25,321 nucleotides of DNA, taken from NCBI GenBank assembly GCA_038231775.1, contig JBBRKS010000047.1, forward strand, positions 1 through 25,321. The letters run 5' to 3'. Shown here piece by piece: positions 6,838 to 15,081 of the stretch (positions are counted from its first letter, which is position 1; the number at the start of each line of letters is the position of its first letter). The notes below the pieces were generated by a model. It saw nothing but the letters and a program-made list of their open reading frames with translations. It made no database searches and was not told the origin of the DNA. A program made the position numbers and the translations under genes. Origin of the DNA: Stagnihabitans sp038231775 (GTDB lineage Bacteria; Pseudomonadota; Alphaproteobacteria; Rhodobacterales; Rhodobacteraceae).

Positions 6838-8028
6838 CTAACCCTGCAAGGCGGCCACTCCCGGCAGAACCTTACCCTCCATCCATTCCAGAAACGCCCC
6901 CCCGGCGGTCGAGATAAAGGTGAAGTCGCCCGCAACCCCGGCATGGTTCAACGCCGCAACCGTATCACCGCCCCCCGCGACAGACACCAACTTGCCCGCC
7001 TTGGTCAGCGCCGCCGCAACCTGTGCCGCAGCCGTGGTGGCGGCATCAAACGGGGCAATTTCAAAGGCCCCAAGCGGGCCGTTCCAGATCAGCGTCTTGC
7101 ACGCCTCAAACACCTTGGACAGTTCGGCCACCGTCTTTGGGCCCGCATCCAGAATCATCTGGTCCGCCGGGCAATCGGCCACTTTCACCACCTTGCTTTC
7201 GGCCCCGGCCTTGAAGGCCCCTGCCACCACCACATCGACCGGCAGGTGAATGGTGCAGCCTGCAGCCTTGGCCTTGGCGAGGATTTCCAGCGCTGTCGTG
7301 GCCATGTCACGCTCTGCCAACGACTTTCCAACCTCAATCCCTTGCGCCACAAGGAACGTGTTGGCCATCCCGCCACCGATCACCAGATGATCGACCTTGG
7401 TCACCAGATTGCCCAGAAGTTCCAGCTTTGAAGACACCTTGGCCCCGCCCACCACCGCAACCACCGGGCGCACCGGCGTGCCAAGGGCCGCCTCCAGCGC
7501 CTTCAACTCGGCCTCCATCAGACGGCCCGCTGCGGCTGGCAACAAGCGCGCCAAAGCCTCGGTTGACGCATGGGCGCGGTGGGCAGCCGAAAACGCGTCG
7601 TTCACGTAGATATTGCCCATCGTCGCCAGTTTCGCGGCAAAGGCCGGGTCATTCGCCTCTTCACCGGGGTGAAAGCGGGTGTTTTCCAGCAACACCACGT
7701 CGCCTTGCCCCGCCGCCGCAATTGCCGCCGCAGCCTTCGGGCCGATGCAGTCCGCCCCAAAGATCACCGTCCGTCCAAGTGAGGCTTCCACCGCGGAACG
7801 GATGCGCCCCAGGCTCATCGCAGGCACAACCGTGCCCTTGGGCCGGTCAAAATGCGCCAACAGCACCACTTTGCCGCCGCGCGCGATGATATCCTCGACC
7901 GTGGGGCGGATCTTGTCGATCCGCGTGGTGTCGCTGACCGTGTCACCCTCCATCGGCACATTGATGTCAACCCGGGTCAAAACGACCTTGCCCGCCAGCG
8001 CCACATCGTCAATCGTCTTCCAGGTCAT
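6838..8028 (-). CDS. pgk: Phosphoglycerate kinase
   Basis: The enzyme transfers a phosphate between 1,3-bisphosphoglycerate and ADP in glycolysis, gluconeogenesis and the Calvin cycle. The 396-residue protein has the family landmarks in order: TRVDINVPMEGD and AHFDRPKG in the N-terminal substrate domain, VGGAKVSSKLELL at the start of the nucleotide domain, WNGPLGAFE, and the GGGDTVAAL loop that holds the ATP phosphates. The ATG at 8028 is preceded by AGGAGG with 5 bases spacing and gives the usual N-terminus (MTWKTIDDVAL). An in-frame ATG at 8100 would add 24 residues without a binding site. It is transcribed away from the cyclophilin pair across a 125-base shared promoter region. Confidence 0.96.
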   Translation of the reverse strand: MTWKTIDDVALAGKVVLTRVDINVPMEGDTVSDTTRIDKIRPTVEDIIARGGKVVLLAHFDRPKGTVVPAMSLGRIRSAVEASLGRTVIFGADCIGPKAAAAIAAAGQGDVVLLENTRFHPGEEANDPAFAAKLATMGNIYVNDAFSAAHRAHASTEALARLLPAAAGRLMEAELKALEAALGTPVRPVVAVVGGAKVSSKLELLGNLVTKVDHLVIGGGMANTFLVAQGIEVGKSLAERDMATTALEILAKAKAAGCTIHLPVDVVVAGAFKAGAESKVVKVADCPADQMILDAGPKTVAELSKVFEACKTLIWNGPLGAFEIAPFDAATTAAAQVAAALTKAGKLVSVAGGGDTVAALNHAGVAGDFTFISTAGGAFLEWMEGKVLPGVAALQG

Positions 8029-8092
8029 CCATGCCTCCTGTCTGATTTGTTCCTGTTTCCGCGCAAAGCGGTGAAAGGTCAACCGTGGCCCC

Positions 8093-8121
8093 TTGGACAT
8101 CGCCCCGGCTTTCGGCTAGTT
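8093..8121 (+). promoter_or_regulatory. Candidate promoter of the cyclophilin pair
   Basis: TTGGAC (8093-8098) and CTAGTT (8116-8121) are spaced by 17 bases in the pgk/cyclophilin divergent gap, about 30 bases before the start at 8154. The match to the sigma-70 consensus is partial. Confidence 0.35.
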
Positions 8122-8153
8122 TCCCGGCCAAATGAAATCAAAGGACTGAACCT

Positions 8154-8663
8154 ATGCCCGAAATCAAGGACCCCGAGAACACGATCATCCTGACCCTCAA
8201 GGGTGGCGATGTGGTGATCGAGCTTTTGGCCGATGTCGCCCCCCAGCATGTCGCACGGATGAAACAACTGGCCCGCGACGGGGCCTATGACAATGTGTGC
8301 TTTCACCGGGTGATTGACGGCTTCATGGCCCAGACCGGCGATGTGGCAAACGGCAACATGGAAAAAGACTTCGCATTGCGCAAGGCTGGCACGGGCGGGT
8401 CACAGTATGACGACGTTCCGGCAGAGTTTTCGGCCCTGCCGCATGACCGGGGCACGATCGGGGCGGCGCGCTCGTCCAATCCCAATTCGGCCAACAGCCA
8501 GTTCTTCATCAACTTTTCCGACAATCACTTCCTGAACCGCCAGTACACCGTCTATGGCCGGGTGATTTCGGGGATGGAGCATGTCGATGCCATTGTTCGC
8601 GGTGAACCGCCGTCCAACCCGGACCGCATGATTTCAATGAAGGTGGCCGCCGATGTTGCGTAA
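8154..8663 (+). CDS. ppiB: Cyclophilin-type peptidyl-prolyl isomerase, cytoplasmic
   Basis: This 169-residue enzyme speeds cis-trans isomerisation of prolyl bonds. It has no signal peptide, so it should act in the cytoplasm. Cyclophilin motifs are intact: FHRVIDGFMAQTGD with the catalytic arginine, and SNPNSANSQFFINF in the substrate-binding groove, followed by LNRQYTVYGRVISGM. A short insertion (NMEKDFALRKAGTGGSQYDD) replaces the glycine-rich loop of many bacterial homologues, as is common in alphaproteobacteria. The start follows an AAAGGA-like site. The last 11 bases overlap the start of a second, exported cyclophilin. Confidence 0.92.
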   Translation: MPEIKDPENTIILTLKGGDVVIELLADVAPQHVARMKQLARDGAYDNVCFHRVIDGFMAQTGDVANGNMEKDFALRKAGTGGSQYDDVPAEFSALPHDRGTIGAARSSNPNSANSQFFINFSDNHFLNRQYTVYGRVISGMEHVDAIVRGEPPSNPDRMISMKVAADVA

Positions 8664-9222
8664 TCTCCTGACAGCGTCCGCGCTGATCCTGCTGTCCTCC
8701 CCGGTTTTTGCCGAAGGCGACGGCCCCGGCCCAAATCTGGTGATCGAGGTTGACGGTGCCGCCAAGGGCGAAATTGTCATCGACCTGTCACCCGATATTG
8801 CCCCCAAAGCGGTGGCGCAGATCGTCGCACTCGCCAAGGCGGGGGCCTATGACAACGTGGTGTTTCACCGGGTGATTGACGGCTTTATGGCGCAGACCGG
8901 CGACGTGCAATACGGCAAAAAGGGCGGCGACACCACGATGGCGGGCATGGGCGGCTCTGATATGCCCGACATTCCGGCGGAGTTTTCCAGCGTTGGCTTT
9001 GAACGCGGCGTGGTCGGCATGGCGCGTTCGACCGATCCGAATTCGGCCAACAGCCAGTTCTTCATCATGTTTGCGCCCGGTGATTTCCTGAACGGCCAAT
9101 ATACCGTGGTCGGCAAGGTGATCGCGGGCATGGACGTCGTCGATGCAATCAAGCGCGGCGAGGGTGCCAACGGCGAGGTGTCAGACCCCGACGTCATGAC
9201 CAAAGTCACCGTCAAAGAATAA
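8653..9222 (+). CDS. ppiA: Cyclophilin-type peptidyl-prolyl isomerase, exported
   Basis: The 189-residue protein starts with a clear Sec signal peptide (MLRNLLTASALILLSSPVFA, cleavage before EGDG), so the isomerase should work in the periplasm on secreted proteins. The core repeats the motifs of its upstream neighbour: FHRVIDGFMAQTGD, STDPNSANSQFFIMF and LNGQYTVVGKVIAGM. The two are tandem paralogues with different cellular addresses. The start at 8653 lies 11 bases inside the preceding gene, which suggests translational coupling. Between the motifs this copy has the glycine-rich loop (MAGMGGSDMPDIPAEF) seen in typical PpiA proteins. Confidence 0.92.
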   Translation: MLRNLLTASALILLSSPVFAEGDGPGPNLVIEVDGAAKGEIVIDLSPDIAPKAVAQIVALAKAGAYDNVVFHRVIDGFMAQTGDVQYGKKGGDTTMAGMGGSDMPDIPAEFSSVGFERGVVGMARSTDPNSANSQFFIMFAPGDFLNGQYTVVGKVIAGMDVVDAIKRGEGANGEVSDPDVMTKVTVKE

Positions 9223-9272
9223 CGGTAGGTCGGGGGCAACCCCGACTCCCCCCCAACATCTGGAGCACCCCA

Positions 9273-10295
9273 ATGGAACACCGCCGCCTTGGCCGTTCAG
9301 GCCTGATGGTTCCCGCTTTGACGCTTGGCACCGGCACGTTCGGCGGCAAGGGCGATTTCTTCAAGGCTTGGGGTGCGACCGACGTGGCCGAGGCAACCCG
9401 GCTTTTGGCCATCTGCCTTGACGCCGGTCTGACCATGTTTGACAGCGCAGATGTCTACTCCGCCGGGGCTGCCGAAGAGATTCTGGGTGCTGCCATCAAG
9501 GGCCGCCGCGACAGCGTTCTGATCTCAACCAAAGCGACGTTTCAGTTTGAACCGGGGCCGAACAATGTAGGCTCGTCGCGGTTCCACCTGATCCGCGCGG
9601 TCGATGCGGCCCTCAAACGTCTTGGCACCGATTACATCGACCTTTTCCAACTGCACGGCTTTGACGCGATGACCCCGGTGGACGAGGTGATGCGGGTTCT
9701 CGATGACCTCGTGACCGCAGGCAAGCTGCGCTATGTCGGCTGTTCCAACTTTTCCGGCTGGCATCTGATGAAGTCGCTGGCCGCGTCTGACCGCCACGGC
9801 CTTGTGCGCCATGTCGCCCATCAGGCCTATTATTCGCTGCTGGGGCGCGATTACGAATGGGAACTGATGCCGCTTGGTATTGACCAAGGCGTCGGGGCCG
9901 TGGTGTGGAGCCCGCTTGGCTGGGGCCGTCTGGGTGGCAAATACCGCCGCAGCCAGCCGATCGACGCAACCTCGCGCGCCGCACAGAACGGCACATCGGC
10001 GCCTCAGGTGTCGGATGAGGTGTTTTACAACGTGATGGACGTGCTGGACGCTATCGCAGCTGAAACCGGCCGCAGCGTTCCTCAGATCGCGCTGAACTGG
10101 GTGCTTGGCCGCCCGACCGTGTCCAGCGTCATCATCGGGGCGCGCAATGAGGCTCAGTTGCGCGAGAATCTTGGCGCGCTAGGCTGGCAGATGTCGCCCG
10201 ATCAGTTGGCGCGTCTGGATGCGGTCAGCCGCCCGGCCTTGCCTTATCCGTACTGGCACCAAAGCAGCTTTGACCGGAACCCTGCGCCGGTCTGA
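9273..10295 (+). CDS. Aldo/keto reductase
   Basis: The 340-residue protein is an NADPH-type aldo/keto reductase barrel. The catalytic tetrad is in place: Asp57 and Tyr62 in FDSADVYSAG, Lys87 in ISTKAT, and His128 in LFQLHGFD. The cofactor region near the end (SSVIIGARNEAQLRENL) is also conserved. The FDSADVYSAGAAEEILG segment and the overall length match the YajO/Tas-like class that reduces small aldehydes or ketones; the true substrate cannot be read from sequence. GGAG lies about 10 bases before the ATG, 50 bases after the cyclophilin stop. It could be read through from that pair or have its own promoter. It converges on tyrS. Confidence 0.9.
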   Translation: MEHRRLGRSGLMVPALTLGTGTFGGKGDFFKAWGATDVAEATRLLAICLDAGLTMFDSADVYSAGAAEEILGAAIKGRRDSVLISTKATFQFEPGPNNVGSSRFHLIRAVDAALKRLGTDYIDLFQLHGFDAMTPVDEVMRVLDDLVTAGKLRYVGCSNFSGWHLMKSLAASDRHGLVRHVAHQAYYSLLGRDYEWELMPLGIDQGVGAVVWSPLGWGRLGGKYRRSQPIDATSRAAQNGTSAPQVSDEVFYNVMDVLDAIAAETGRSVPQIALNWVLGRPTVSSVIIGARNEAQLRENLGALGWQMSPDQLARLDAVSRPALPYPYWHQSSFDRNPAPV

Positions 10296-10335
10296 CGCCA
10301 CCGCGATATTTGCAAATTTCCTGAGTCCCCCGAAA

Positions 10336-10391
10336 TTTCTGCGAAAATTCAAAGGCGGCCTTTCAGCCCCCTTCTTGATTTTTCGCAGAAA
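10336..10391. terminator. Inverted repeat between convergent genes (probable two-way terminator)
   Basis: TTTCTGCGAAAA (10336-10347) and TTTTCGCAGAAA (10380-10391) are exact 12-bp inverted arms around a 32-base spacer. The spacer holds its own small stem (AAAGG/CCTTT, 10351-10363). T-runs and A-runs flank both sides. The site lies between the ends of the aldo/keto reductase and tyrS, where a bidirectional terminator is expected. A separate perfect palindrome ATTTGCAAAT lies at 10308-10317. Confidence 0.55.
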
Positions 10392-10402
10392 AATCGTGGC
10401 CG

Positions 10403-11653
10403 TTAACCCAGAACCACCAGCGCGTGCCGCTTCTTGCCGGCGGTCAGTTTCAAGGGCGTGCCCAGATGGCCCGCACCGATGCGCTGGCCCGCCTCCAGCA
10501 CCAGTTCGTCGTTCAGCCGCGCCCCACCTTCGCTGATCAGGCGCTTGGCGTCCTTGCCGGTCGCCGACAAGCCTGCCCGTACAAACAGTTGCGCCACCGT
10601 GATGCCATCGGCCAATTCCACCGGCGACAGGGTGATGGTGGGCAGATCATCGCCCACGCCGCCCTTTTCAAATACCTGCCGCGCCGTCGCCTCTGCGGCA
10701 GCCGCAGCCTCTGCGCCGTGCAACAGCGTGGTCACCGCGTTCGCAAGCGTGATCTTGCCCAGATTGATCTCTGACCCCTGCAACGCGCCAAGACGGTTGC
10801 ACTCGTCCAGTGGCAATTCGGTGTACAGCTTCAGAAACCGGCCCACATCCGCATCCGTCGTGTTGCGCCAGAATTGCCAGAATTCATATGGGCTTAGCAA
10901 ATCCGCGTTCAGCCACACCGCACCCGAGGCAGACTTGCCCATCTTCTTGCCGTCACTGGTGGTCAAGAGCGGAGAGGTCAGGCCATAAACCTCGTGATCC
11001 ACCACCCGCCGCGTCAGATCGACACCGTTGACAATGTTGCCCCACTGATCTGACCCGCCCATCTGGATCAGACAGCCATAGCGGCGGTTCAGCTCCAGAA
11101 AGTCATAGGCCTGCAGAATCATGTAGTTGAATTCCAGAAAGGACAGGCTCTGCTCCCGGTCCAGCCGCGACTTGACACTTTCAAACGACAGCATCCGGTT
11201 GACGCTGAAATGCTTGCCGATGTCGCGCAGAAAGCCGATGTAGTTCAACTTGTCCAGCCATTCGGCGTTGTTGACCATGATGGCATCGTTCGGGCCATCG
11301 CCGAACGTCACATAGGGCGAGAACGCCCGCTTGATCCCGGCGATGTTGTCATCAATCTGCGCGTTGGTCAGCAAAGGCCGCTCTTCCGCGCGAAACGACG
11401 GATCGCCGATCTTGGTCGTCCCACCGCCCATCAGCACAATCGGCTTGCCGCCACATTTCTGCAACCAGCGCAGCATCATGATCTGGATCAGACTTCCGAC
11501 ATGCAGGCTTTTGGCCGTGGCATCAAAGCCGATGTAACCCGGCACCACGCCCGCCAGAAACGCCTCATCCAAGGCCTGATAATCGGTGCAATCGGCCAGA
11601 TAGCCGCGCTCCATCATCACGCGCATGAAGTCTGATTTCGGATGGTAGGTCAT
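10403..11653 (-). CDS. tyrS: Tyrosine--tRNA ligase
   Basis: The enzyme charges tRNA-Tyr. The 416-residue protein has the class I active site: a HIGH-type motif as HVGS in DATAKSLHVGSL, the tyrosine-binding 'YMILQAYDF' and 'QMGGSDQWGN' segments, and the KMSKS-type loop as KKMGKSASG. The C-terminus is an S4 RNA-binding domain (about residues 350-416, with LFVRAGLSATGKDAKRLISEG). The ATG at 11653 gives the usual N-terminus, with GAGGGT upstream; an internal ATG at 11626 is possible but less likely. It is read away from anmK across about 50 bases. Confidence 0.95.
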   Translation of the reverse strand: MTYHPKSDFMRVMMERGYLADCTDYQALDEAFLAGVVPGYIGFDATAKSLHVGSLIQIMMLRWLQKCGGKPIVLMGGGTTKIGDPSFRAEERPLLTNAQIDDNIAGIKRAFSPYVTFGDGPNDAIMVNNAEWLDKLNYIGFLRDIGKHFSVNRMLSFESVKSRLDREQSLSFLEFNYMILQAYDFLELNRRYGCLIQMGGSDQWGNIVNGVDLTRRVVDHEVYGLTSPLLTTSDGKKMGKSASGAVWLNADLLSPYEFWQFWRNTTDADVGRFLKLYTELPLDECNRLGALQGSEINLGKITLANAVTTLLHGAEAAAAAEATARQVFEKGGVGDDLPTITLSPVELADGITVAQLFVRAGLSATGKDAKRLISEGGARLNDELVLEAGQRIGAGHLGTPLKLTAGKKRHALVVLG

Positions 11654-11706
11654 GATACCCTCATCTACTAAGGCCTTAAGGTGACAGGTCTATAGCGGGG
11701 GCTGTG

Positions 11707-12804
11707 ATGAAGGGAAAGGGTTTGGAGGGTCCGGTCTGGGTTCTTGGGCTTATGTCCGGCACATCGCTGGACGGGGTGGATGCGGCAATGGTGTTGACCG
11801 ACGGCATTCGCGTGCTGGAATTCGGCCCCGACGCCTACCGCCCCTATACCGACACCGAACGCGCCACGATCCGGGCAGCCTTTGGGCGCTGGCCCGGCGA
11901 TCCCGGCGTGGTCGAGGCGGCAGAAGTAGTAGAGGCCGCCCATGTCGAACTGATCTCGCGCTTTTCCAATGTGGCGCTGGTAGGCTTTCACGGCCAGACC
12001 CTTGCCCATGATCCCGGCGGACGCGGCACCCATCAGGTCGGCAACGGCGCGCTGTTGGCCGAAGCGTTGGGCCTGCCTGTCGTGTGGGATTTCCGCACGG
12101 CGGATGTCGCTTTGGGCGGGCAGGGCGCGCCGCTGGTTCCCTTCTTTCACCATGCGCTGGCCCGGATGATCGGGGCGGACGAACCGCTCGGCATCCTCAA
12201 CCTTGGCGGGGTTGGCAATGTGACGTGGATCGACCCGCGCCAGCCCAATCCGGACACCCCCGGCGCGTTGCTGGCGTTTGACACTGGTCCTGCCAATGCG
12301 CCGCTGAATGATCTGATGCTGGCGCGGCAGGGCAGGGCGCAGGATGATGGCGGAGCTTTGGCCCTGACCGGCACCCCGGATCAGGCCGTGGTCGCGGCCT
12401 TCCTGAACCACCCGTATTTCTACCGCATGCCGCCCAAATCGCTGGACCGCAACGCGTTTGATCTTTTGGCTGACACGGCCCATCTGAGTGATGCCGATGC
12501 ACTCTCCACTCTGGCCCAATGCGTTGCATCCAGCATGGCCAAAGGGGCAGAGCATTTCCCCGCGCCGATCACCCAGCTTTTGGTCGCAGGCGGCGGTCGC
12601 CACAACGCCGCCCTGATGCAGGCACTTTCGCGCGCTTTGCCCAACGTGGCCCCGGTTGAAACGCAAAACCTGAACGGTGACATGCTTGAGGCGCAGGCTT
12701 TCGCCTACCTCGCCGCCCGGGTCAAACGCGGCCTGCCGACCTCGTGCCCCTCGACCACCGGCGTGCCCGCAGCGGTTGGCGGCGGCAAGATCAGCCACCC
12801 CTGA
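11707..12804 (+). CDS. anmK: Anhydro-N-acetylmuramic acid kinase
   Basis: AnmK opens and phosphorylates 1,6-anhydro-N-acetylmuramic acid recovered from cell-wall turnover, giving MurNAc-6-phosphate in the cytoplasm. The 365-residue protein has the ASKHA-kinase nucleotide motif LMSGTSLDGVDAA near its start. Family segments follow: GFHGQTLAHDP, NLGGVGNVTWI, the LLAFDTGPANAPLND catalytic stretch and LVAGGGRHNAALM near the C-terminus. An in-frame GTG sits immediately before the ATG (11704), and either codon could start translation; GGGGG lies a few bases upstream. The gene is divergent from tyrS, a pairing often seen in Rhodobacterales, and converges on mtlK. Confidence 0.94.
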   Translation: MKGKGLEGPVWVLGLMSGTSLDGVDAAMVLTDGIRVLEFGPDAYRPYTDTERATIRAAFGRWPGDPGVVEAAEVVEAAHVELISRFSNVALVGFHGQTLAHDPGGRGTHQVGNGALLAEALGLPVVWDFRTADVALGGQGAPLVPFFHHALARMIGADEPLGILNLGGVGNVTWIDPRQPNPDTPGALLAFDTGPANAPLNDLMLARQGRAQDDGGALALTGTPDQAVVAAFLNHPYFYRMPPKSLDRNAFDLLADTAHLSDADALSTLAQCVASSMAKGAEHFPAPITQLLVAGGGRHNAALMQALSRALPNVAPVETQNLNGDMLEAQAFAYLAARVKRGLPTSCPSTTGVPAAVGGGKISHP

Positions 12805-12840
12805 CCTATTTCACTGGTCAACAAGTATCCCACGGGGGTG

Positions 12841-12864
12841 CGGGGGTGTGAAACCCCCGGCGCG
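12841..12864. repeat. Hairpin repeat, copy 1 (GGGTGTGAAACCC type), between convergent genes
   Basis: CGGGGG (12841-12846) pairs with CCCCCG (12854-12859) around a TGTGAAA loop, followed by GCGC. A related element with the same loop and the same trailing CCGGCGC is found at 25178-25200. This one lies between the converging ends of anmK and mtlK and may serve as a two-way terminator. Confidence 0.55.
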
Positions 12865-12874
12865 TCAGGCCCGC

Positions 12875-14311
12875 TCAGACAGCCGAGATATAGCGCGCAA
12901 TCGCCGCATCCACGCCGTTGGCCCAGACAAAGGTGAGCGCTTCGCCAAAGCGCGCCACAAAGCCCGCATCCTTGGCCAGATCGCCATACACCGCCTCCAT
13001 CCCGATCCACGCCGCAGGATTGGTCCTGGCTTCACGCGCCTTGGCCTGCAGATGGTCCCAGTTCGGATCGTTCGGTTCGATCACATCGCCCGCCTCGGTC
13101 GTGCCGTAACAATAGCGGCACCACAGGGCCGACAGCAGCGTCAACCCGTAGGCCTTGGCGCCCGAAGCCAGCGCATCGCGGATTGACGGGACAATGAATT
13201 TCGGTTGCCGGTTTGTGCCGTCCAGACACAGCCGCCGTTCGGTATCGGCAATTTCCGGGTTGGAAAAGCGTTGCAGGATCAGGGATTTGTAGTCGATCAA
13301 ATCCTGGCCGGGCACGGGCGGGACAATCGGCAGGATCTCACGGGTTTCAACGGCGTCCAGAAAGGCGCTGATCATCTGATCGGCCATCGCCTCATGCACA
13401 AAGTGAATGCCCTTCAGCCCGCCGGGATAGGCGATGATCGCGTGACCGCCGTTCAGGATGCGGATCTTCATCGTCTCAAACGCGTGGACATGGGCTGAAA
13501 ACGTCACGCCAACCTTTTCCAGCGCGGGACGGCCAGCGGGAAAGTTATCCTCCAGCACCCATTGGCGGAAAGGCTCACACGTCACCGGAACCGGGTCATC
13601 GGCAAGGCCAAATTCGGCCGCCATGGCGCGTTCCCGCGGGCCGGTGCCGGGGGTGATGCGGTCCACCATGCCGTTCGGGAAGGCGACGTTGGCCTTGATC
13701 CAGTCGGCCAGTTCGGGGTCTGACAGGCGCGCTGTGCCCACCACGCTGCCTTGGACGACATGGCCGTTGCCCGGCAGGTTGTCGCACGACATCACGGTAA
13801 ACGGGATGATGCCAGCCGCACGCCGCGCCTTAAGTGCCGCCACAATCGCCCCAAACGCTGTACCGGGCCGCGACGGGTTGGCCCCATCGGCAGCAATCTC
13901 GGGGGCTGACGGGTCGAACACACCGTTGGAGTCGATGAAATAGCCGCCCTCGGTGACGGTCAGCGACACAATCCTGATCCCGGGCCGTGACATGGCGGCG
14001 ATCAGGCTGGCATTGTCAGGCTCAACCGCTAGAAAGTCGATCATCGACCCGATGCGCCGCGCGGACCGGCCCGACGGGTCCAGCTGGATCACGGTGGAAA
14101 GGCAATCCTGCCCCTTCATCGCATCGCGCATCCGCGCATCAGGCGCGCGCACGCCTGCGCCAATGATGGCCCAGTCATGGTCGTGCCCCAGCGCGAACAG
14201 GTCATCCAGATACACCGCCATATGGGCGCGGTGAAAGTTGCCCAGGCCGATATGGACAATGCCGGGTTTCAGCGCGCTGCGGTCATAGGCCGGAAGAGAA
14301 GCTTTCATCAT
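12875..14311 (-). CDS. mtlK: Mannitol 2-dehydrogenase
   Basis: The enzyme oxidises D-mannitol to D-fructose with NAD+ in the cytoplasm. The 478-residue product belongs to the polyol-specific long-chain dehydrogenases. The nucleotide-binding start GIVHIGLGNFHRAH and the catalytic Lys-x4-Asn-x2-His pattern in MKIRILNGGH are both clear. The start at 14311 is used because its ATG shares a base with the smoS stop (TGATG) and yields the usual N-terminus; a frame start at 14347 lies within smoS. It is the last gene of the polyol operon. Related fructuronate or arabinitol dehydrogenases cannot be fully excluded from sequence, but gene order matches the R. sphaeroides polyol operon. Confidence 0.88.
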   Translation of the reverse strand: MMKASLPAYDRSALKPGIVHIGLGNFHRAHMAVYLDDLFALGHDHDWAIIGAGVRAPDARMRDAMKGQDCLSTVIQLDPSGRSARRIGSMIDFLAVEPDNASLIAAMSRPGIRIVSLTVTEGGYFIDSNGVFDPSAPEIAADGANPSRPGTAFGAIVAALKARRAAGIIPFTVMSCDNLPGNGHVVQGSVVGTARLSDPELADWIKANVAFPNGMVDRITPGTGPRERAMAAEFGLADDPVPVTCEPFRQWVLEDNFPAGRPALEKVGVTFSAHVHAFETMKIRILNGGHAIIAYPGGLKGIHFVHEAMADQMISAFLDAVETREILPIVPPVPGQDLIDYKSLILQRFSNPEIADTERRLCLDGTNRQPKFIVPSIRDALASGAKAYGLTLLSALWCRYCYGTTEAGDVIEPNDPNWDHLQAKAREARTNPAAWIGMEAVYGDLAKDAGFVARFGEALTFVWANGVDAAIARYISAV

Positions 14312-15081
14312 CACGCCATCCAGTTGCCGCCGTCCACGCCGAAGCATTGGGCGACGATGTAATCGGCTTCCTGCGTGGCGAGGAATATCGCCATGCCGGT
14401 CAGGTCTTGCGCCACACCCATGCGGCCATGTGGCACGGCAGCGCCCACTTCACGCTTTTTCTGTCCCGGGGCCTTGCCTTCATATTTGGCGAAAAAGGCG
14501 TCCACGCCGTCCCAATGTTCGCCGTCCACCACGCCGGGCGCTATCGCGTTCACGTTGATGCCGTGCTTGATCAGGTCCAGTCCGGCACTTTGGGTCAGAC
14601 TGATCACGGCGGCTTTGGTGGCGCAGTAGACCCCCACCAACCCCTCACCCCGGCGTCCGGCCTGACTGGCCATGTTGATGATCTTGCCGCCCTGACCGCG
14701 CCCGATCATGTGGTGGGCGGCGGCCTGCAGGCAGAACAGAGTGCCCGAAACGTTCACACTGAACAAACGTTCGTAATCAGCCCGGGTGATTTCGACGATA
14801 GGGCTGGCGGCAAACAGGGCCGCGTTGTTGATCAGGATGTCCAGCTTGCCCAGCTTGGCAATAGCGTCGGCAAAGCCTGCATCAATGCTGTCCTGCCGTG
14901 TCACATCCATCTGCACCGCAACCGCCTGCGGCCCAAGCGAGGCTGCGGCTTTCGCCACTGCATCAGCGTTGATATCGGCCAGCGCAACCGTAGCCCCTTC
15001 AGCAATATAGGCCCGGGCAAATTCCAGCCCGATGCCGCGCGCGGCCCCGGTGATCAGCGCTGTTTTGCCGTGAAGCCTCAT
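14311..15081 (-). CDS. smoS: Sorbitol dehydrogenase (SDR family)
   Basis: This 256-residue short-chain dehydrogenase is very like the characterised R. sphaeroides sorbitol dehydrogenase (same length, and the shared INMASQAGRRGE, GVYCATKAAVISLTQSAGL and GVVDGEHWDGVDA segments, recalled from memory). It converts sorbitol to fructose, and galactitol to tagatose, with NAD+. The Rossmann motif TGAARGIG is at residues 11-18, NNAA near 85, and the catalytic residues are Ser139, Tyr152 and Lys156. Its ATG overlaps the smoK stop by 4 bases and its stop overlaps the mtlK start by one, so the three genes are translationally linked. Confidence 0.94.
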   Translation of the reverse strand: MRLHGKTALITGAARGIGLEFARAYIAEGATVALADINADAVAKAAASLGPQAVAVQMDVTRQDSIDAGFADAIAKLGKLDILINNAALFAASPIVEITRADYERLFSVNVSGTLFCLQAAAHHMIGRGQGGKIINMASQAGRRGEGLVGVYCATKAAVISLTQSAGLDLIKHGINVNAIAPGVVDGEHWDGVDAFFAKYEGKAPGQKKREVGAAVPHGRMGVAQDLTGMAIFLATQEADYIVAQCFGVDGGNWMA

